From the NCBI RefSeq assembly GCF_001305965.1, contig NZ_JXQC01000003.1, forward strand, positions 2,938,861 to 3,002,860: DNA of 64,000 nucleotides, given 5' to 3'. The translations under genes were made by a program, and so were the position numbers. Source of the DNA: Erythrobacter sp. SG61-1L. Lineage in GTDB: Bacteria > Pseudomonadota > Alphaproteobacteria > Sphingomonadales > Sphingomonadaceae. How positions within the stretch are numbered: position 1 is the stretch's first letter; each line of letters starts with the position of its first letter. The notes under the pieces are model-generated. The model was not told the DNA's origin. It did no database searches and saw nothing but the letters and a program-made list of their open reading frames with translations. Below, in pieces: positions 17,684 to 27,581 of the stretch.

Positions 17684-17913
17684 GCGCCGTAGCGCGCCGC
17701 CAGCCAGAGCCGGATGGCGCCAGCCAGCCCGGGCGGCGTTTTTGCAGCAATCCGCTCTGCGTCGATCCGGGCGACCAGCGCATTGATCGGCACACCTTCG
17801 TGTGCGGCGGCATTGCGCAGCAATTCCCAGAAAAGCGGTTCCAGGCTGATCGAGGTCTTGTGTCCGGCGATTTCGACCGAGCGTTTGACCGGCGGGTGAT
17901 AGAGATCGTCCAT
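17677..17913 (-). CDS. Ribbon-helix-helix domain protein
   Basis: 78 residues. The segment KRSVEIAGHKTSISLEPLFWELLRNAAAHEGVPINALVARID fits the RHH_4 pattern: a beta strand that would contact DNA, followed by two helices. It starts five bases after the fumC stop on the same strand and is most likely part of the phaB-fumC transcript. RHH proteins usually act as dimeric repressors; the target is unknown. Local autoregulation is possible but not shown by the sequence. Confidence 0.85.
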   Translation of the reverse strand: MDDLYHPPVKRSVEIAGHKTSISLEPLFWELLRNAAAHEGVPINALVARIDAERIAAKTPPGLAGAIRLWLAARYGAQ

Positions 17914-17918
17914 CGATG

Positions 17919-19316
17919 TCAGGCGCGGTCCGGCCCCAGCATCTTTTCCGGTCGCACGATCCGGTCATATTCCTCTGCCGAAACCGCCCCGCTGGCCAGC
18001 GCGGCCTCACGCAGGGTCATACCTTGCGCATGGGCATTCTTGGCGATGGCGGCGGCCTTGTCATAGCCGATGGTCGGGGCCAGCGCGGTGACCAGCATCA
18101 GCGATCGTTCCACCCCGGCGGCAATATTGTCTTCACGCGGTTCCAGCCCGTCCAGCAGGTTTTCGGTGAAGCTTTCCGCCGCATCGGCCAGCAGACGCAC
18201 CGATTGCAGGAAGTTCTGGGCGATGACCGGGCGATAGACGTTCAGTTCGAACTGCCCCTGGCTGCCCGCAAAGGTGAGCGCGGCATTATTGCCGAACACC
18301 TGGGCGCAGACTTGCGTCATCGCCTCGCATTGGGTCGGGTTCACCTTGCCCGGCATGATGGACGATCCCGGCTCGTTTGCAGGCAGGGCCAGTTCGCCCA
18401 GCCCCGAACGCGGGCCGGAGCCGAGCAGCCGGATGTCGCTGGCGATCTTGTACAGCCCGGTGGCCAGCGCGTTAAGTGCGCCATGGGCGAAGACGAGGCC
18501 GTCCTCGCTCGCCAGCGCCTCGAACTTGTTGGGCGCGCTGGTGAAGGGCAGGCCGGTGATGGCGGCGATTTCCTGCGCCATCGCTTCGCCGAAGCCTGCC
18601 GGCGCGTTGAGGCCGGTGCCCACGGCAGTGCCGCCCTGCGCCAGTGCAAGGATGCCGGGCAGGGTCAGTTCGATCCGCTCGATCCCTGTGGACACTTGCC
18701 GGGCATAGCCGGAAAATTCCTGCCCCAGCGTGAGTGGCGTCGCATCCTGCGTATGCGTGCGGCCGATCTTGACGATCCTGTCCCACGCTTCCGCCATGGC
18801 GGAAAGCGATACATGCATCAGCCGCAGGGCGGGCAGCAGGCGGTGAGACACTTCCCTTGCGGCCGCGATATGGATCGCGCTGGGGAAAGTGTCGTTCGAT
18901 GACTGGCCCAGATTGACGTGGTCGTTGGGGTGAACCGGGCTTTTCGCGCCCAATTGCCCGCCAAGGGCGAGGTTGGCGCGATTGGCGATCACCTCATTGG
19001 CGTTCATGTTGCTCTGCGTGCCAGAGCCTGTTTGCCAGACGACCAGCGGAAAGTGATCGTCCAGTGTGCCGGAGGCGACTTCACCAGCGGCCACCGTAAT
19101 GGCATCGGCCAGGCGGGGATCAAGCAGGCCGAGCCGGGCATTCACCCGTGCGGCCGCCTGCTTGATCACCCCCAGCGCATGGATGACGGGAAGCGGAATG
19201 CGTTCGCCGCCGATGCGGAAATTCTCGAGGCTGCGCTGCGTCTGCGCCCCCCACAGCCGGTCGGCCGGGACGGCGATTTCGCCAAACGTGTCAGTCTCGA
19301 TCCGCGTCCCTGCCAT
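17919..19316 (-). CDS. fumC: Fumarate hydratase, class II
   Basis: 465 residues from the ATG at 19316 ([17 protein letters not shown]), the normal length for the oxygen-stable FumC. The superfamily signature [18 protein letters not shown] and the [14 protein letters not shown] segment are intact. It interconverts fumarate and malate in the TCA cycle. The open frame continues upstream across the end of phaB, which I do not consider coding. It lies 31 bases downstream of phaB and five bases upstream of the RHH gene. Confidence 0.97.
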   Translation of the reverse strand: MAGTRIETDTFGEIAVPADRLWGAQTQRSLENFRIGGERIPLPVIHALGVIKQAAARVNARLGLLDPRLADAITVAAGEVASGTLDDHFPLVVWQTGSGTQSNMNANEVIANRANLALGGQLGAKSPVHPNDHVNLGQSSNDTFPSAIHIAAAREVSHRLLPALRLMHVSLSAMAEAWDRIVKIGRTHTQDATPLTLGQEFSGYARQVSTGIERIELTLPGILALAQGGTAVGTGLNAPAGFGEAMAQEIAAITGLPFTSAPNKFEALASEDGLVFAHGALNALATGLYKIASDIRLLGSGPRSGLGELALPANEPGSSIMPGKVNPTQCEAMTQVCAQVFGNNAALTFAGSQGQFELNVYRPVIAQNFLQSVRLLADAAESFTENLLDGLEPREDNIAAGVERSLMLVTALAPTIGYDKAAAIAKNAHAQGMTLREAALASGAVSAEEYDRIVRPEKMLGPDRA

Positions 19317-19347
19317 TCCGATACCTGTTCCGAAGCGCAGGTGCGCC

Positions 19348-20070
19348 TCAATACATATGCTGGCCACCATTGAGCGACATGGTCGATCCGGTGACGAAGC
19401 CGGCTTCCTCGGCAGTGAGGAAAGCCACGCCGCGCGCGATTTCTTCCGCATGGCCCAAACGGCCAACGGGGATCTTGGCGACGATCTTTTCCAGCACCGG
19501 TTCCGGCACGGCAGCAACCATGTCGGTATCGATATAGCCGGGGGCAATCGCGTTCACGGTCACGCCCACGCGGGCGCCTTCCTGCGCCAGCGCCTTGGTG
19601 AAGCCGTGAATCCCGCTTTTGGCCGCGGCATAGTTTACCTGACCATATTGCCCGGCCTGTCCGTTGATCGAACCGATGTTGACGATGCGGCCCCAGCCAC
19701 GTTCGCGCATGCCGGGGAAGCAGGCCTTGGCCATGTTGAAGCAACCGCCGAGGTTGATTCGCATCACCTCGTTCCAGTCGTCGAAGCTCATCTTGTGAAG
19801 CGTGGCGTCGCGGGTGATGCCGGCATTGTTGACCACGATTTCAATCGGGCCGACTTCGGCTTCAACCTTGGCGCAGCCCGCCAGCGTCGCTTCATGGTCG
19901 CCTACGTCCCATTTGTAGGCGGGGATACCGGTCTCTTCGGTGAAGGCGCGGGCCTTTTCTTCGTTGCCGGCATAATTTGCCACGACGGTGCGGCCCTGTT
20001 CCTTCAGTGCAAGGCAGATTGCCTTGCCGATGCCGCGAGTGCCGCCAGTGACGATTGCGACGCGTGCCAT
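19348..20070 (-). CDS. phaB: Acetoacetyl-CoA reductase
   Basis: 240 residues, short-chain dehydrogenase fold. TGGTRGIG binds the nucleotide, NNAG is present, and the catalytic triad is Ser134, Tyr147, Lys151 (NYAAAKSG). The sequence resembles PhaB/PhbB, the NADPH-dependent enzyme making (R)-3-hydroxybutyryl-CoA for polyhydroxybutyrate. FabG is the alternative, but the [23 protein letters not shown] stretch is PhaB-like. RBS AAAAGGAG supports the start. No PHA synthase is adjacent; the depolymerase phaZ lies about 34 kb to the right. Confidence 0.9.
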   Translation of the reverse strand: MARVAIVTGGTRGIGKAICLALKEQGRTVVANYAGNEEKARAFTEETGIPAYKWDVGDHEATLAGCAKVEAEVGPIEIVVNNAGITRDATLHKMSFDDWNEVMRINLGGCFNMAKACFPGMRERGWGRIVNIGSINGQAGQYGQVNYAAAKSGIHGFTKALAQEGARVGVTVNAIAPGYIDTDMVAAVPEPVLEKIVAKIPVGRLGHAEEIARGVAFLTAEEAGFVTGSTMSLNGGQHMY

Positions 20071-20151
20071 GTATGCTCCTTTTCAGATGTTATTTTCGTA
20101 CCTCACTCTCCTCGGTGCCATCGTTACGGTGAACCGGGAAAGCAGGCAAAG

Positions 20152-20182
20152 AAAAACCCCGCATTGCTGCGGGGTTCTTTCA
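20152..20182 (-). terminator. Intrinsic terminator for the 20205-20966 gene
   Basis: CCCCGCA (20157-20163) and TGCGGGG (20168-20174) form a tight stem around TTGC. On the minus strand the stem is followed by TTTTTCTTT, which suits the gene ending at 20205. On the plus strand the tail is shorter (TTCTTT). Confidence 0.85.
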
Positions 20183-20204
20183 AACTCGCGACAATTGCAT
20201 CCGA

Positions 20205-20966
20205 TCAGAAGCGGAACTGCGTCCCGACATAAACGGCCTGGCTATCCTGTTTGCCATTGGTAAGCGGCTCAAGCCGGTCACGATCCTGCGAATAGCGCAC
20301 ACCTGCGGTGACGTTGAGGTTGCGGGTGAGCGAGTAGCTGCCACCGACATCCACCGTCTGATCGCCAAGCGAATCGCGGGTGCGGGCGCCACGGCCGGTC
20401 TTCTCTTCCTGATCGAGTGCGATTCGCGCGGCAAAGCGGCTCGGCTTTTCAGCAACACCAGCGGAGGGCTGGTAAGCGGCCAGATCGGGAATCGCCGCAT
20501 CGCTCAGCGTGTCAGACAGCAGCGGCGGGCGGGCAAAGCTCTGATAGCCGAGCGAGCGGCCCAGATTGTAGCGCGTCGGTGCGATGCGGGGGGCGGCCAC
20601 GCTGGCTGACGAATCGCCAGCAGCGGCGAGTGCCTGACGCACCGAAATCGCACGGGCAGTATTCTCATCTACGCGCACGGCCACGGTAACGGCCCGGTTC
20701 GTGCGGTCTGACGCGCCAGCCGGCGTGAAACGCATCAGCTTGCTGCCCGGCAGGGACTTGTGTGAAATCAGTTCCGCCAGGCGCGGATCGACCGAAGCGG
20801 GTGTAAAGGAAGCGAGCCGTGCGGAAGCAGGCAGGCTGATGCTTTCGGCATCCAGGGCGCCAAGCGCGAAGCCGGCGCTGGGAATGGCCACCAGCAGTGC
20901 GGCACCGGCAAATGCGAGCGCTGCGGGAATCCCGCTACGCCGTGCCGATTTACGCTGCTTTGCCAT
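20205..20966 (-). CDS. Exported protein of unknown function with beta-barrel-like C-terminus
   Basis: 253 residues. A basic N-terminus (MAKQRKSARRSG) leads to a hydrophobic signal segment (about 12-35). The middle is low in recognisable motifs and rich in Ala, Arg and Ser. The last 70 residues alternate polar and hydrophobic residues (VDVGGSYSLTRNLNVTAGVRYS) and the protein ends in aromatic Phe, features of outer-membrane beta strands and the BAM recognition signal. The region is too short for a full barrel, so this may be a partial barrel or a periplasmic protein. No family recognised. Confidence 0.7.
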   Translation of the reverse strand: MAKQRKSARRSGIPAALAFAGAALLVAIPSAGFALGALDAESISLPASARLASFTPASVDPRLAELISHKSLPGSKLMRFTPAGASDRTNRAVTVAVRVDENTARAISVRQALAAAGDSSASVAAPRIAPTRYNLGRSLGYQSFARPPLLSDTLSDAAIPDLAAYQPSAGVAEKPSRFAARIALDQEEKTGRGARTRDSLGDQTVDVGGSYSLTRNLNVTAGVRYSQDRDRLEPLTNGKQDSQAVYVGTQFRF

Positions 20967-21386
20967 TACCCCTTACACCTTGTCCCAGTGTGCGACCGCA
21001 TCAAACGCCCGAGATCCTGAACCTTCCCTTACAGGTTAAAGGAATCGGCCCATTAACTCTCACCTGACACCGATAGTTTTTCCACAAGCGGATGACCAGA
21101 TTCGAATTTGATCTACGACGCCTGTTTTGCAGGAGTGTTGCAGCACATCCACAATTAGCATTTTCCCGGAAGCAGTCTCGGTTGGGCACGGTTAAGCGCG
21201 CATTCACGCCCAGGCTGCGCATTGCGGCCTGTCCGCGAGGCCTCGCGCGCACTTGCCGCACAGTGTGTGGCGGCTATAGAGGCTCGGATGCGGTGAAGGC
21301 CCTGCAAGGGGCCGTGCGCCTGCCTTTGATGAGCAACGGGAATGACATTCGTGATGACGGTCAGCAGCGGGAACGGGATTTCTTCG
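20967..21386. other. Divergent intergenic region of 420 bases
   Basis: This separates the exported-protein gene (left, minus) from the DUF3576 gene (right, plus). Apart from the promoter candidate at 21253-21280 I see no convincing gene; open frames here have unlikely composition and no RBS. Part of it (about 21060-21135) is AT-richer than its surroundings and may hold the promoter for the leftward gene, but no clean hexamer pair stands out. Confidence 0.5.
21253..21280 (+). promoter_or_regulatory. Candidate promoter of the DUF3576 gene
   Basis: TTGCCG (21253-21258) and TATAGA (21275-21280) are separated by 16 bases, each matching the sigma-70 consensus at 4 of 6 positions. Transcription would start near 21287, upstream of both candidate start codons of the lipoprotein gene. 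Confidence 0.4.
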
Positions 21387-21821
21387 ATGAAGCGCGCAGG
21401 CCGGGTCCTGCTGGTCGTGGGTGCGCTTGGCGCCCTCGCTGCCTGCGGCGGTGGCCGCGACGAACGGCCGCAGGCCGATTATTCTTCCGCGCAGGTTACT
21501 TCGATCGGCGTCAATTCCTATCTCTGGCGCGCCACGCTGGAAACGCTGGTCTTTATGCCGCTGACGCAGGCAGACAGCGCGGGCGGCGTGGTTGTGACCG
21601 ATTGGTATGCCAACCCGTCCAACCCCAATGAACGGATGAAGGTTTCCGTGACGATCCTCGATCAGGATCTGCGGGCCGATGCCGTGCGCGTTGCCGCCAG
21701 CCGGCAGGTGCTGCAGGGCGGCGTCTGGGTGGAAGCCCCGGTCGAGGCCGCCACTGTCCAGAAGCTGGAAGACATCATTCTTACCAAGGCCCGCGACCTG
21801 CGCCGTTCCTCGGTCGGCTGA
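21387..21821 (+). CDS. DUF3576 lipoprotein
   Basis: 144 residues from the ATG at 21387. The lipobox ALAAC follows a hydrophobic signal. The body contains INVNSYLWRATLETL-like and DWYANPSNPNERMKVSVTIL segments typical of DUF3576, a family of alphaproteobacterial envelope lipoproteins of unknown function. An in-frame ATG at 21342 would add 15 residues before the signal peptide and is less likely. It precedes leuS in the same direction and may be co-transcribed with it. Confidence 0.85.
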   Translation: MKRAGRVLLVVGALGALAACGGGRDERPQADYSSAQVTSIGVNSYLWRATLETLVFMPLTQADSAGGVVVTDWYANPSNPNERMKVSVTILDQDLRADAVRVAASRQVLQGGVWVEAPVEAATVQKLEDIILTKARDLRRSSVG

Positions 21822-21909
21822 TCCGCATAGAAGGCCTGGGCGCCTCGGCCGCGGTGCAATTCCGCGCGAGGCGCTTCAATCTGTGCCGTTGAGGCACTAG
21901 GGGCACATC

Positions 21910-24429
21910 ATGAGCGAAACACGATTCGATCCGTCGCAGGCCGACGGGCGCTGGCAGCGCGCGTGGGACGAAGCACAGAGCTTCCGTGCCGACGACAGTT
22001 CCACCAAGCCGCGCAGCTATGTGCTGGAGATGTTCCCCTATCCTTCGGGGCGCATCCATATCGGCCATGTCCGCAATTACACGATGGGCGACGTGCTGGC
22101 CCGCTACAAGGCGATGACTGGCCATGAAGTGCTGCACCCCATGGGGTGGGATGCCTTCGGCATGCCGGCGGAAAACGCCGCGATCGAAAAGGGCGTGCAT
22201 CCTGGCGCCTGGACCTATCAGAACATTGCCAACATGAAGGCGCAACTCCAGCGTCTGGGCTTCGCGCTCGACTGGAGCCGGGAAGTCGCGACCTGCGATC
22301 CTTCCTACTACGGCCACGAACAGGCGCTGTTCCTCGATCTTTATGCGGGCGGGCTCGTCTACCGCAAGGAAAGCGCGGTTAACTGGGACCCTGTGGACCA
22401 GACCGTGCTGGCCAATGAGCAGGTGATCGACGGGCGCGGCTGGCGTTCCGGGGCATTGGTGGAGAAGCGCAAGCTTTCCCAATGGTTCCTCAAGATCACC
22501 GATTTCGCGCAGGAACTGCTCGACGGCCTCGGCTCTCTGGAGCATTGGCCCGAGAAGGTGAAGCTGATGCAGGAAAACTGGATCGGCAAGAGCCAGGGCC
22601 TGCAATTTGCCTTCACCCTGTCCGATGGGGAGAAGCTGGAAGTCTACACCACCCGGCCCGATACGATCTTCGGCGCGAGTTTTGTCGCCGTGGCGGCGGA
22701 TCACCCCGTGGCGCAGAAGGTCGCGGCGGACAGCGCCGAGGCGCAGGCCTTCATTGAGAAGTGTCGCGAAGGTGGAACGACGGCAGCCGAACTGGAAACC
22801 GCCGAAAAGCTGGGCTTCGATACCGGCCTTACCGCGAAGCACCCCTTCACCGGGGCCGATTTGCCGCTCTACATCGCCAATTTCGTGCTGATGGATTACG
22901 GCACCGGCGCGATCATGGCTGTGCCCGGGCATGACCAGCGCGACTTCGATTTTGCCACCAAATATGGCTTGCCGATCACCCGCGTGGTTGCCGCCAGTGC
23001 TGAAGACGCCAGCAAGCCCTTCGCAGGGGCGGCCGAGGCGGGCGACGGCGTGTGCGTCAATTCCGGCTTCCTTGACGGGATGAGCGTGGCCGATGCCAAG
23101 GCCGCGGTGATCGCACGTGCGGAAGGCGAAGGCTGGGGGCAGGGCCAGACCGTGTGGCGCCTGCGCGACTGGGGCGTTTCGCGCCAGCGTTACTGGGGCA
23201 CGCCGATCCCCTTCATCCACTGCCCCAGCTGCGGCGTGGTGCCGGTGCCGAAGGATCAACTGCCGGTCACCCTGCCGGAAGACGTGGACATGGCGATCCC
23301 CGGCAATCCGTTGGTGCGCCACCCCACGTGGAAGCATGTCGACTGCCCGGCCTGTGGCGGCGCTGCCGAGCGGGAGACCGATACGCTCGACACTTTCGTC
23401 GACAGTTCTTGGTATTTCCTGCGCTTCGCCAGCCAGCCGGCCGACCGGCCCTTCGATCCCGAAGAGATCGCGCGCTGGATGCCGGTGCAGCAATATATCG
23501 GCGGGATCGAGCATGCGATTCTACATCTGCTCTATGCCCGTTTCTGGACCCGCGCGCTCAAGGCGATCGGCAAGCTGGACGTGGCCGAGCCGTTTGCCCA
23601 GCTCTTCACGCAGGGCATGGTGACGCACGAGACCTATTCGCGTGAGGAAGATGGGCGCCCGGTCTATTTCAGCCCGGGCGAAGTGGAACGCAGCGCCGAT
23701 GGCGCCGTGCTGAAGGACGATGGCCAGCCGGTAGAAATCGGCCGCGTCATCAAGATGTCCAAGTCGAAGAAGAACGTCGTCGATCCGGACGAGATCGTCG
23801 CGAAATACGGCGCCGATGCCGTGCGCTGGTTCATGCTGTCCGACAGCCCGCCCGAGCGTGACCTGCCGTGGTCCGAGGCCGGGATCGAAGGCTGCTGGCG
23901 CTTCGTCCAGCGCCTGTGGCGCCTGTTCGGCCAGTTCGATGCCGCCGCTACTGGCGAGGATAAGGCGCTCGATCGCAAGGTGCACCAGACTATCGCCGCC
24001 GTGGCCGACGATATCGAGGCGCTGAGCTTCAACAAGGCCGTCGCCCGCATTTATGAGCTGACCAGCGCAGCCGAAAAGGCCGCGCCTTCGGCCAGCCGTT
24101 CAAATGCGATTCGCGTCGTGCTGCTGCTGGCTTCGCCCATGATGCCGCACCTTGCCGAAGAAGGCTGGGCCGCGATGGGTGAAACTGGGCTGGTGGCCGA
24201 TGCCGAATGGCCCGAAGTCGACCCGGCTCTTCTGGTTGAAGACGAGGTCACGGTGGCTGTTCAGGTGAAGGGCAAGCTGCGCGACACGCTGACTGTCGCC
24301 AAGGGCACACCCAAGGAAGAGCTTGAGGCGCTTGCTCTCGCTTCCGAGAAAGTGCAGCGTGCACTTGATGGTGCGGAAGTGCGCAAGGTGATCGTGGTGC
24401 CCGACAGGTTGGTCAATCTCGTCGCATGA
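21910..24429 (+). CDS. leuS: Leucyl-tRNA synthetase
   Basis: 839 residues. The class I HIGH signature is HIGH at residues 50-53, KMSKS is at 615-619, and the CP1 editing domain lies between about 220 and 410. The zinc-like CPSCG and CPACGG pairs are present in the catalytic insert. It charges tRNA-Leu in the cytoplasm. The stop codon overlaps the lptE start (ATGA), making a translationally coupled leuS-lptE-holA unit. Confidence 0.98.
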   Translation: MSETRFDPSQADGRWQRAWDEAQSFRADDSSTKPRSYVLEMFPYPSGRIHIGHVRNYTMGDVLARYKAMTGHEVLHPMGWDAFGMPAENAAIEKGVHPGAWTYQNIANMKAQLQRLGFALDWSREVATCDPSYYGHEQALFLDLYAGGLVYRKESAVNWDPVDQTVLANEQVIDGRGWRSGALVEKRKLSQWFLKITDFAQELLDGLGSLEHWPEKVKLMQENWIGKSQGLQFAFTLSDGEKLEVYTTRPDTIFGASFVAVAADHPVAQKVAADSAEAQAFIEKCREGGTTAAELETAEKLGFDTGLTAKHPFTGADLPLYIANFVLMDYGTGAIMAVPGHDQRDFDFATKYGLPITRVVAASAEDASKPFAGAAEAGDGVCVNSGFLDGMSVADAKAAVIARAEGEGWGQGQTVWRLRDWGVSRQRYWGTPIPFIHCPSCGVVPVPKDQLPVTLPEDVDMAIPGNPLVRHPTWKHVDCPACGGAAERETDTLDTFVDSSWYFLRFASQPADRPFDPEEIARWMPVQQYIGGIEHAILHLLYARFWTRALKAIGKLDVAEPFAQLFTQGMVTHETYSREEDGRPVYFSPGEVERSADGAVLKDDGQPVEIGRVIKMSKSKKNVVDPDEIVAKYGADAVRWFMLSDSPPERDLPWSEAGIEGCWRFVQRLWRLFGQFDAAATGEDKALDRKVHQTIAAVADDIEALSFNKAVARIYELTSAAEKAAPSASRSNAIRVVLLLASPMMPHLAEEGWAAMGETGLVADAEWPEVDPALLVEDEVTVAVQVKGKLRDTLTVAKGTPKEELEALALASEKVQRALDGAEVRKVIVVPDRLVNLVA

Positions 24430-24926
24430 GGCGCGCAGGCGGCCTCCTCGCTCTGGCGCTGATCGCTGCGTCGGCACTCGCTTCCTGCGGCCTGCAGCCG
24501 ATGTATGCGGGCGGGGGCAGCGGCGAGGTCGCCCGTTCGCTCGCCTCGGTCGATATTCCCTCAATCGAGGGTCAGGCCGGCTGGTTGGTGCGCAACGCTC
24601 TGCGTGACCGGCTGGGCGAGCCGGACGGATCGGCGCGCTATCGGTTGGACGTGCGGCTCGACGATAATCTCGAAGGCCTCGGCCTGCTGACTGACGATAC
24701 GATCGGGCGCGAACGCCGCACCCTGCGCGCGCGCTATCAGCTGGTCGATACGGCCACGGGTGAAGTGTTGCTGGATGCCAGCGATGGGTCCGACGCCGGC
24801 ATCGACGTCGTCAGTTCCGAATATGCGACCATCGCGGCAGAGCAGACTGCGCTTGAGAACCTCGCCCGCGACGTGGCTGACCGCATTGTTACGCGGCTGG
24901 CGCTGACGCTGCGCAAAGAGCCGTGA
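24426..24926 (+). CDS. lptE: LPS-assembly lipoprotein LptE
   Basis: 166 residues. A lipoprotein signal ends in ALASC (Cys21) followed by GLQPMYAGG, the usual LptE N-terminus. LptE sits inside the LptD barrel in the outer membrane and helps place LPS on the surface. It starts inside the leuS stop and its own stop overlaps the holA GTG start. The leuS-lptE-holA order is a common proteobacterial arrangement, which supports the call although sequence conservation in LptE is low. Confidence 0.9.
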   Translation: MRRAGGLLALALIAASALASCGLQPMYAGGGSGEVARSLASVDIPSIEGQAGWLVRNALRDRLGEPDGSARYRLDVRLDDNLEGLGLLTDDTIGRERRTLRARYQLVDTATGEVLLDASDGSDAGIDVVSSEYATIAAEQTALENLARDVADRIVTRLALTLRKEP

Positions 24927-25966
24927 AGGCAACCCAGCGCGATTTTGCCAATGTCGCCCAACGTGCGGCGGGCGCCTGCAAGGTTTTCTTCTTCTGCGGT
25001 CAGGACGAGGCCGGTGCGTCGGCTGCTGCTGAACGGATCGTGTCGCTTTTCCCCGACGCCGGTGAGCGAGTGGAGATGCAGGGCGGCGATCTGCGCAAGG
25101 ATCCGGTCCTCCTGGGCGACGAGGCCCGCTCGACTTCCCTCTTCGGCGATACCCGCCATATCGTGGTGCGCGCCAATGGCGATGAAGTGCATGACGCGCT
25201 CGCGCTATTGCTGAAGGCGATTGACGCCAAGGAAGGGGAGCCATGCCCCGTTCTGGTGATTGCCACTGCCGCCACCGATAAATCGCGCACGGCCAAGCTG
25301 CTGGAAAAGCGCGAGGATGCGCTGGTGGCAATGTTCTATCCCCCGGATCTGGCGCAGGTGACGCAATCCGTGCGGACGATGGCCAGTGCGGCAGGCCTGC
25401 GGCTTTCGGGCGATCTTGCTGAGCGGATTGCCCGTGCGGCAGGGCTGGACGTGCGGCTGGCCCAGTCGGAAGTGACCAAGCTGGCCCTCTATCTCGATGC
25501 CAGTCCGATCGAACCGAAGGATGCCAGTGTCGACGCACTCGATGCAGTCGGCGCGAAGACCGAGGAAGACGGGTTCATGCCGTTGGTAAACGCCGTGCTT
25601 TCCGGGGAGACGGGCAAGCTGGCGGGCGAATTGCACCGCATGCGCGAGACGTCGATGAACCCGGTGGGCCTGCTGCTTGCGTTGGAACGCCGCGCGGCAC
25701 AACTTGCCGCGCTGGCGGCAAAACTGGGGCCGCGCGGCGACGTCAACGGCCTGTTGGAAGCGGAGAAACGCGCCCGCCGGATATTCTGGCGCGATGAGCG
25801 AGACCTTTCGGTGCAGTTGCGTCGCTGGCGCGGGCGCAAGCTTGACCGGCTTGTCGCCAAACTGGTGGAACTGCACCGTGCCCTGCTCGCCAACAACCAG
25901 TCGGCTGAATTGCTTCTCTCGCAAGGCCTCGCGGAAATTGCACGGGCCGCCGCGCCGAAGCGTTGA
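24923..25966 (+). CDS. holA: DNA polymerase III delta subunit
   Basis: 347 residues starting at GTG (24923), which overlaps the lptE stop by four bases. The N-terminal domain (FFCGQDEAGASAAAERIV) and the EEDGFMPLVNAVLSGE region match HolA, the clamp-loader subunit that opens the beta sliding clamp. Position next to lptE is typical. Confidence 0.94.
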   Translation: MKATQRDFANVAQRAAGACKVFFFCGQDEAGASAAAERIVSLFPDAGERVEMQGGDLRKDPVLLGDEARSTSLFGDTRHIVVRANGDEVHDALALLLKAIDAKEGEPCPVLVIATAATDKSRTAKLLEKREDALVAMFYPPDLAQVTQSVRTMASAAGLRLSGDLAERIARAAGLDVRLAQSEVTKLALYLDASPIEPKDASVDALDAVGAKTEEDGFMPLVNAVLSGETGKLAGELHRMRETSMNPVGLLLALERRAAQLAALAAKLGPRGDVNGLLEAEKRARRIFWRDERDLSVQLRRWRGRKLDRLVAKLVELHRALLANNQSAELLLSQGLAEIARAAAPKR

Positions 25967-25986
25967 CGAGAAAGCCTGCGGTAACC

Positions 25987-26007
25987 TTATAAATCACTGA
26001 TTTATAA
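25987..26007. promoter_or_regulatory. Perfect AT-rich palindrome upstream of the secreted small protein gene
   Basis: Two 10-base arms, TTATAAATCA (25987-25996) and TGATTTATAA (25998-26007), flank a single C. The surroundings are clearly AT-rich for this genome. No T-tract follows, and the stem would be weak as a terminator, so a protein-binding operator is more likely. It sits 21 bases after holA and 161 bases before the start of the next gene, close to TTATAT-like -10 sequences. Confidence 0.55.
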
Positions 26008-26168
26008 CAGATTATATGGTGATTTCCGTCACGAAAGGCCTGTTCTGCGCTAACCAACGAATTGCTGCGCATGCGAGAAAACGGGTGGCCGGGCGTTTCT
26101 TAATGGGATAACAATTGCCCTGTTCCAGAAAGTGGGCGGTGGGTTTTGTGCCCAGTGAGGGAATGGAA

Positions 26169-26573
26169 ATGATCAGGAAATTCAACATCGGTCTGGCGGT
26201 CTGCGCGCTGGGTGCGATGGTTTCGGCCAATCCTGCCTTTGCCGCCGGGGCAACCCGCTCGGCACAGGCGCTTCCGATGCTCGCTGCCAGTGTTGGCTCG
26301 GTCGCCTATTCGCCGGGCGTCGAAAATACCTGGCGCTGTGTCCAGGTTTCCGATGAGGCGCTGAAGCTCAAGAAGAAGCACGTCAATGTCGATCAGGCAG
26401 GCCGCGTGGTCCTCAGCCCCAAGGGCGCACCCTATGGCTGCAAGCCCAGCCCCAGCGGCTACAAGGTCAGCTCCGGCGGCGGCTTCCCGTTTGAAATCGT
26501 GCTCGGTCTTGCCGGCCTCGGCGGTGCGCTGCTGGCGCTCGCCGGTTCGAAGGGCAGTGACAGCCCGGGTTGA
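26169..26573 (+). CDS. Small exported protein with C-terminal hydrophobic helix
   Basis: 134 residues. The ATG at 26169 is preferred to the one at 26163 because GAGGG lies at the right distance. A Sec signal ends near NPAFA; the mature part has two cysteines (WRCVQV and PYGCKPS) that could pair, then a Gly-rich segment and a hydrophobic helix (FEIVLGLAGLGGALLALAG) ending in a short polar tail. The layout resembles sortable surface proteins but lacks a PEP or LPXTG motif. It stands just upstream of the exopolysaccharide export genes. The function is unknown. Confidence 0.7.
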   Translation: MIRKFNIGLAVCALGAMVSANPAFAAGATRSAQALPMLAASVGSVAYSPGVENTWRCVQVSDEALKLKKKHVNVDQAGRVVLSPKGAPYGCKPSPSGYKVSSGGGFPFEIVLGLAGLGGALLALAGSKGSDSPG

Positions 26574-26842
26574 ACTCGGGCGGCGCCCTAAAGGAAGGGG
26601 GAGCGGCGATGCCAATTGCATGCCGCGATTTCCCCGGCGGCGCCTGTTGCCACAAAATCTGACCATGGGCTTCCACCAGCCCTGATTTCTTAACCGTTTT
26701 TGCGGCAGTCTGTCCGCGTGCTTGTTCGAAGCAATCCGACTTTCAGAATCATGCGCCATCGTCCCGGCGCCTAATGAGAAGTCGGAAGATTAGTCGAGGC
26801 CGGGAGGGAATTGGTCTTCCGGTCGTGCCTGAAGGGGAAACA

Positions 26843-27538
26843 GTGCGAATAGCCCAGCCTTTCAGCCTCTTGCGGCTTGCCCCATTTGCCCTGCTGGCGG
26901 CCTGCCAGCCGCAGCTGCATCCCGATCTGCCGACTGGAGCGGCCGCCTATGAGGTGCTGAACGCTGCCACAGCGGAACAGAACGGAGCCTACCTGCTCCA
27001 TTCAGGTGACATCCTGTCGGTCAATGTCTTTCAGGAACCGGACCTGACGGTCGAGGAAGTGTCGATCGACGGCATGGGCAATCTATACCTTCCGCTGATC
27101 GGTGAAGTGCGTGCGGCCGGCCTTAGCCAGACCGAGCTTTCGCAGCAGATCGAGCGTGCTTATGGCGAAGGCTATCTGCGCAATCCGCGCGTTGCCGTTT
27201 CAGTGAAGCAGGCGTTGTCTGCCACGGTCTCTGTGGAAGGCGATGTCATGCAACCGGGCGTCTACCAGATCCAGCCCGGTGCCACTTTGCTTACAGCGAT
27301 GGCGCTGGCGCACAGCCCCACGCGAACCGCCAAGATGGATGAAGTGCTGGTCTTCCGTATGGTCAATGGCCAGCGGATGGGCGCGCGCTTCAATCTGACA
27401 GATGTGCGTTCGGGCACGGCGCCCGATCCGCAGATCCTGCCCGGCGATGTCGTCGTGGTTGGCTTCTCGGCCGTGCGCGGCGTGTGGCGCGATATTCTGG
27501 AGGCGGCGCCTCTGTTCAACATCTTCACGCGGTTCTGA
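26843..27538 (+). CDS. Polysaccharide export lipoprotein (Wza/GumB type)
   Basis: 231 residues from a GTG start at 26843, chosen because GAAGGGGA lies just upstream and a lipobox (LLAAC, Cys21) follows. The poly_export domain (YLLHSGDILSVNVFQEPDLT) and a SLBB domain (ATVSVEGDVMQPGVYQIQPGATLLTAM) are clear. Such proteins form the outer-membrane channel for exopolysaccharide or capsule. It is short compared with Wza and lacks its C-terminal membrane helix, as is normal for GumB-like members. The next gene is the partner tyrosine kinase. Confidence 0.92.
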   Translation: MRIAQPFSLLRLAPFALLAACQPQLHPDLPTGAAAYEVLNAATAEQNGAYLLHSGDILSVNVFQEPDLTVEEVSIDGMGNLYLPLIGEVRAAGLSQTELSQQIERAYGEGYLRNPRVAVSVKQALSATVSVEGDVMQPGVYQIQPGATLLTAMALAHSPTRTAKMDEVLVFRMVNGQRMGARFNLTDVRSGTAPDPQILPGDVVVVGFSAVRGVWRDILEAAPLFNIFTRF

Positions 27539-27581
27539 TGGCCGTGGGGTTCAGCGGTCCGATGGATGCAAGGAGCGACAA

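Noticed and set aside
21092-21631. 179-codon plus-strand frame overlapping the DUF3576 gene
   Set aside because: The DUF3576 frame has a lipobox and family segments; this frame starts before the likely promoter and has no RBS.
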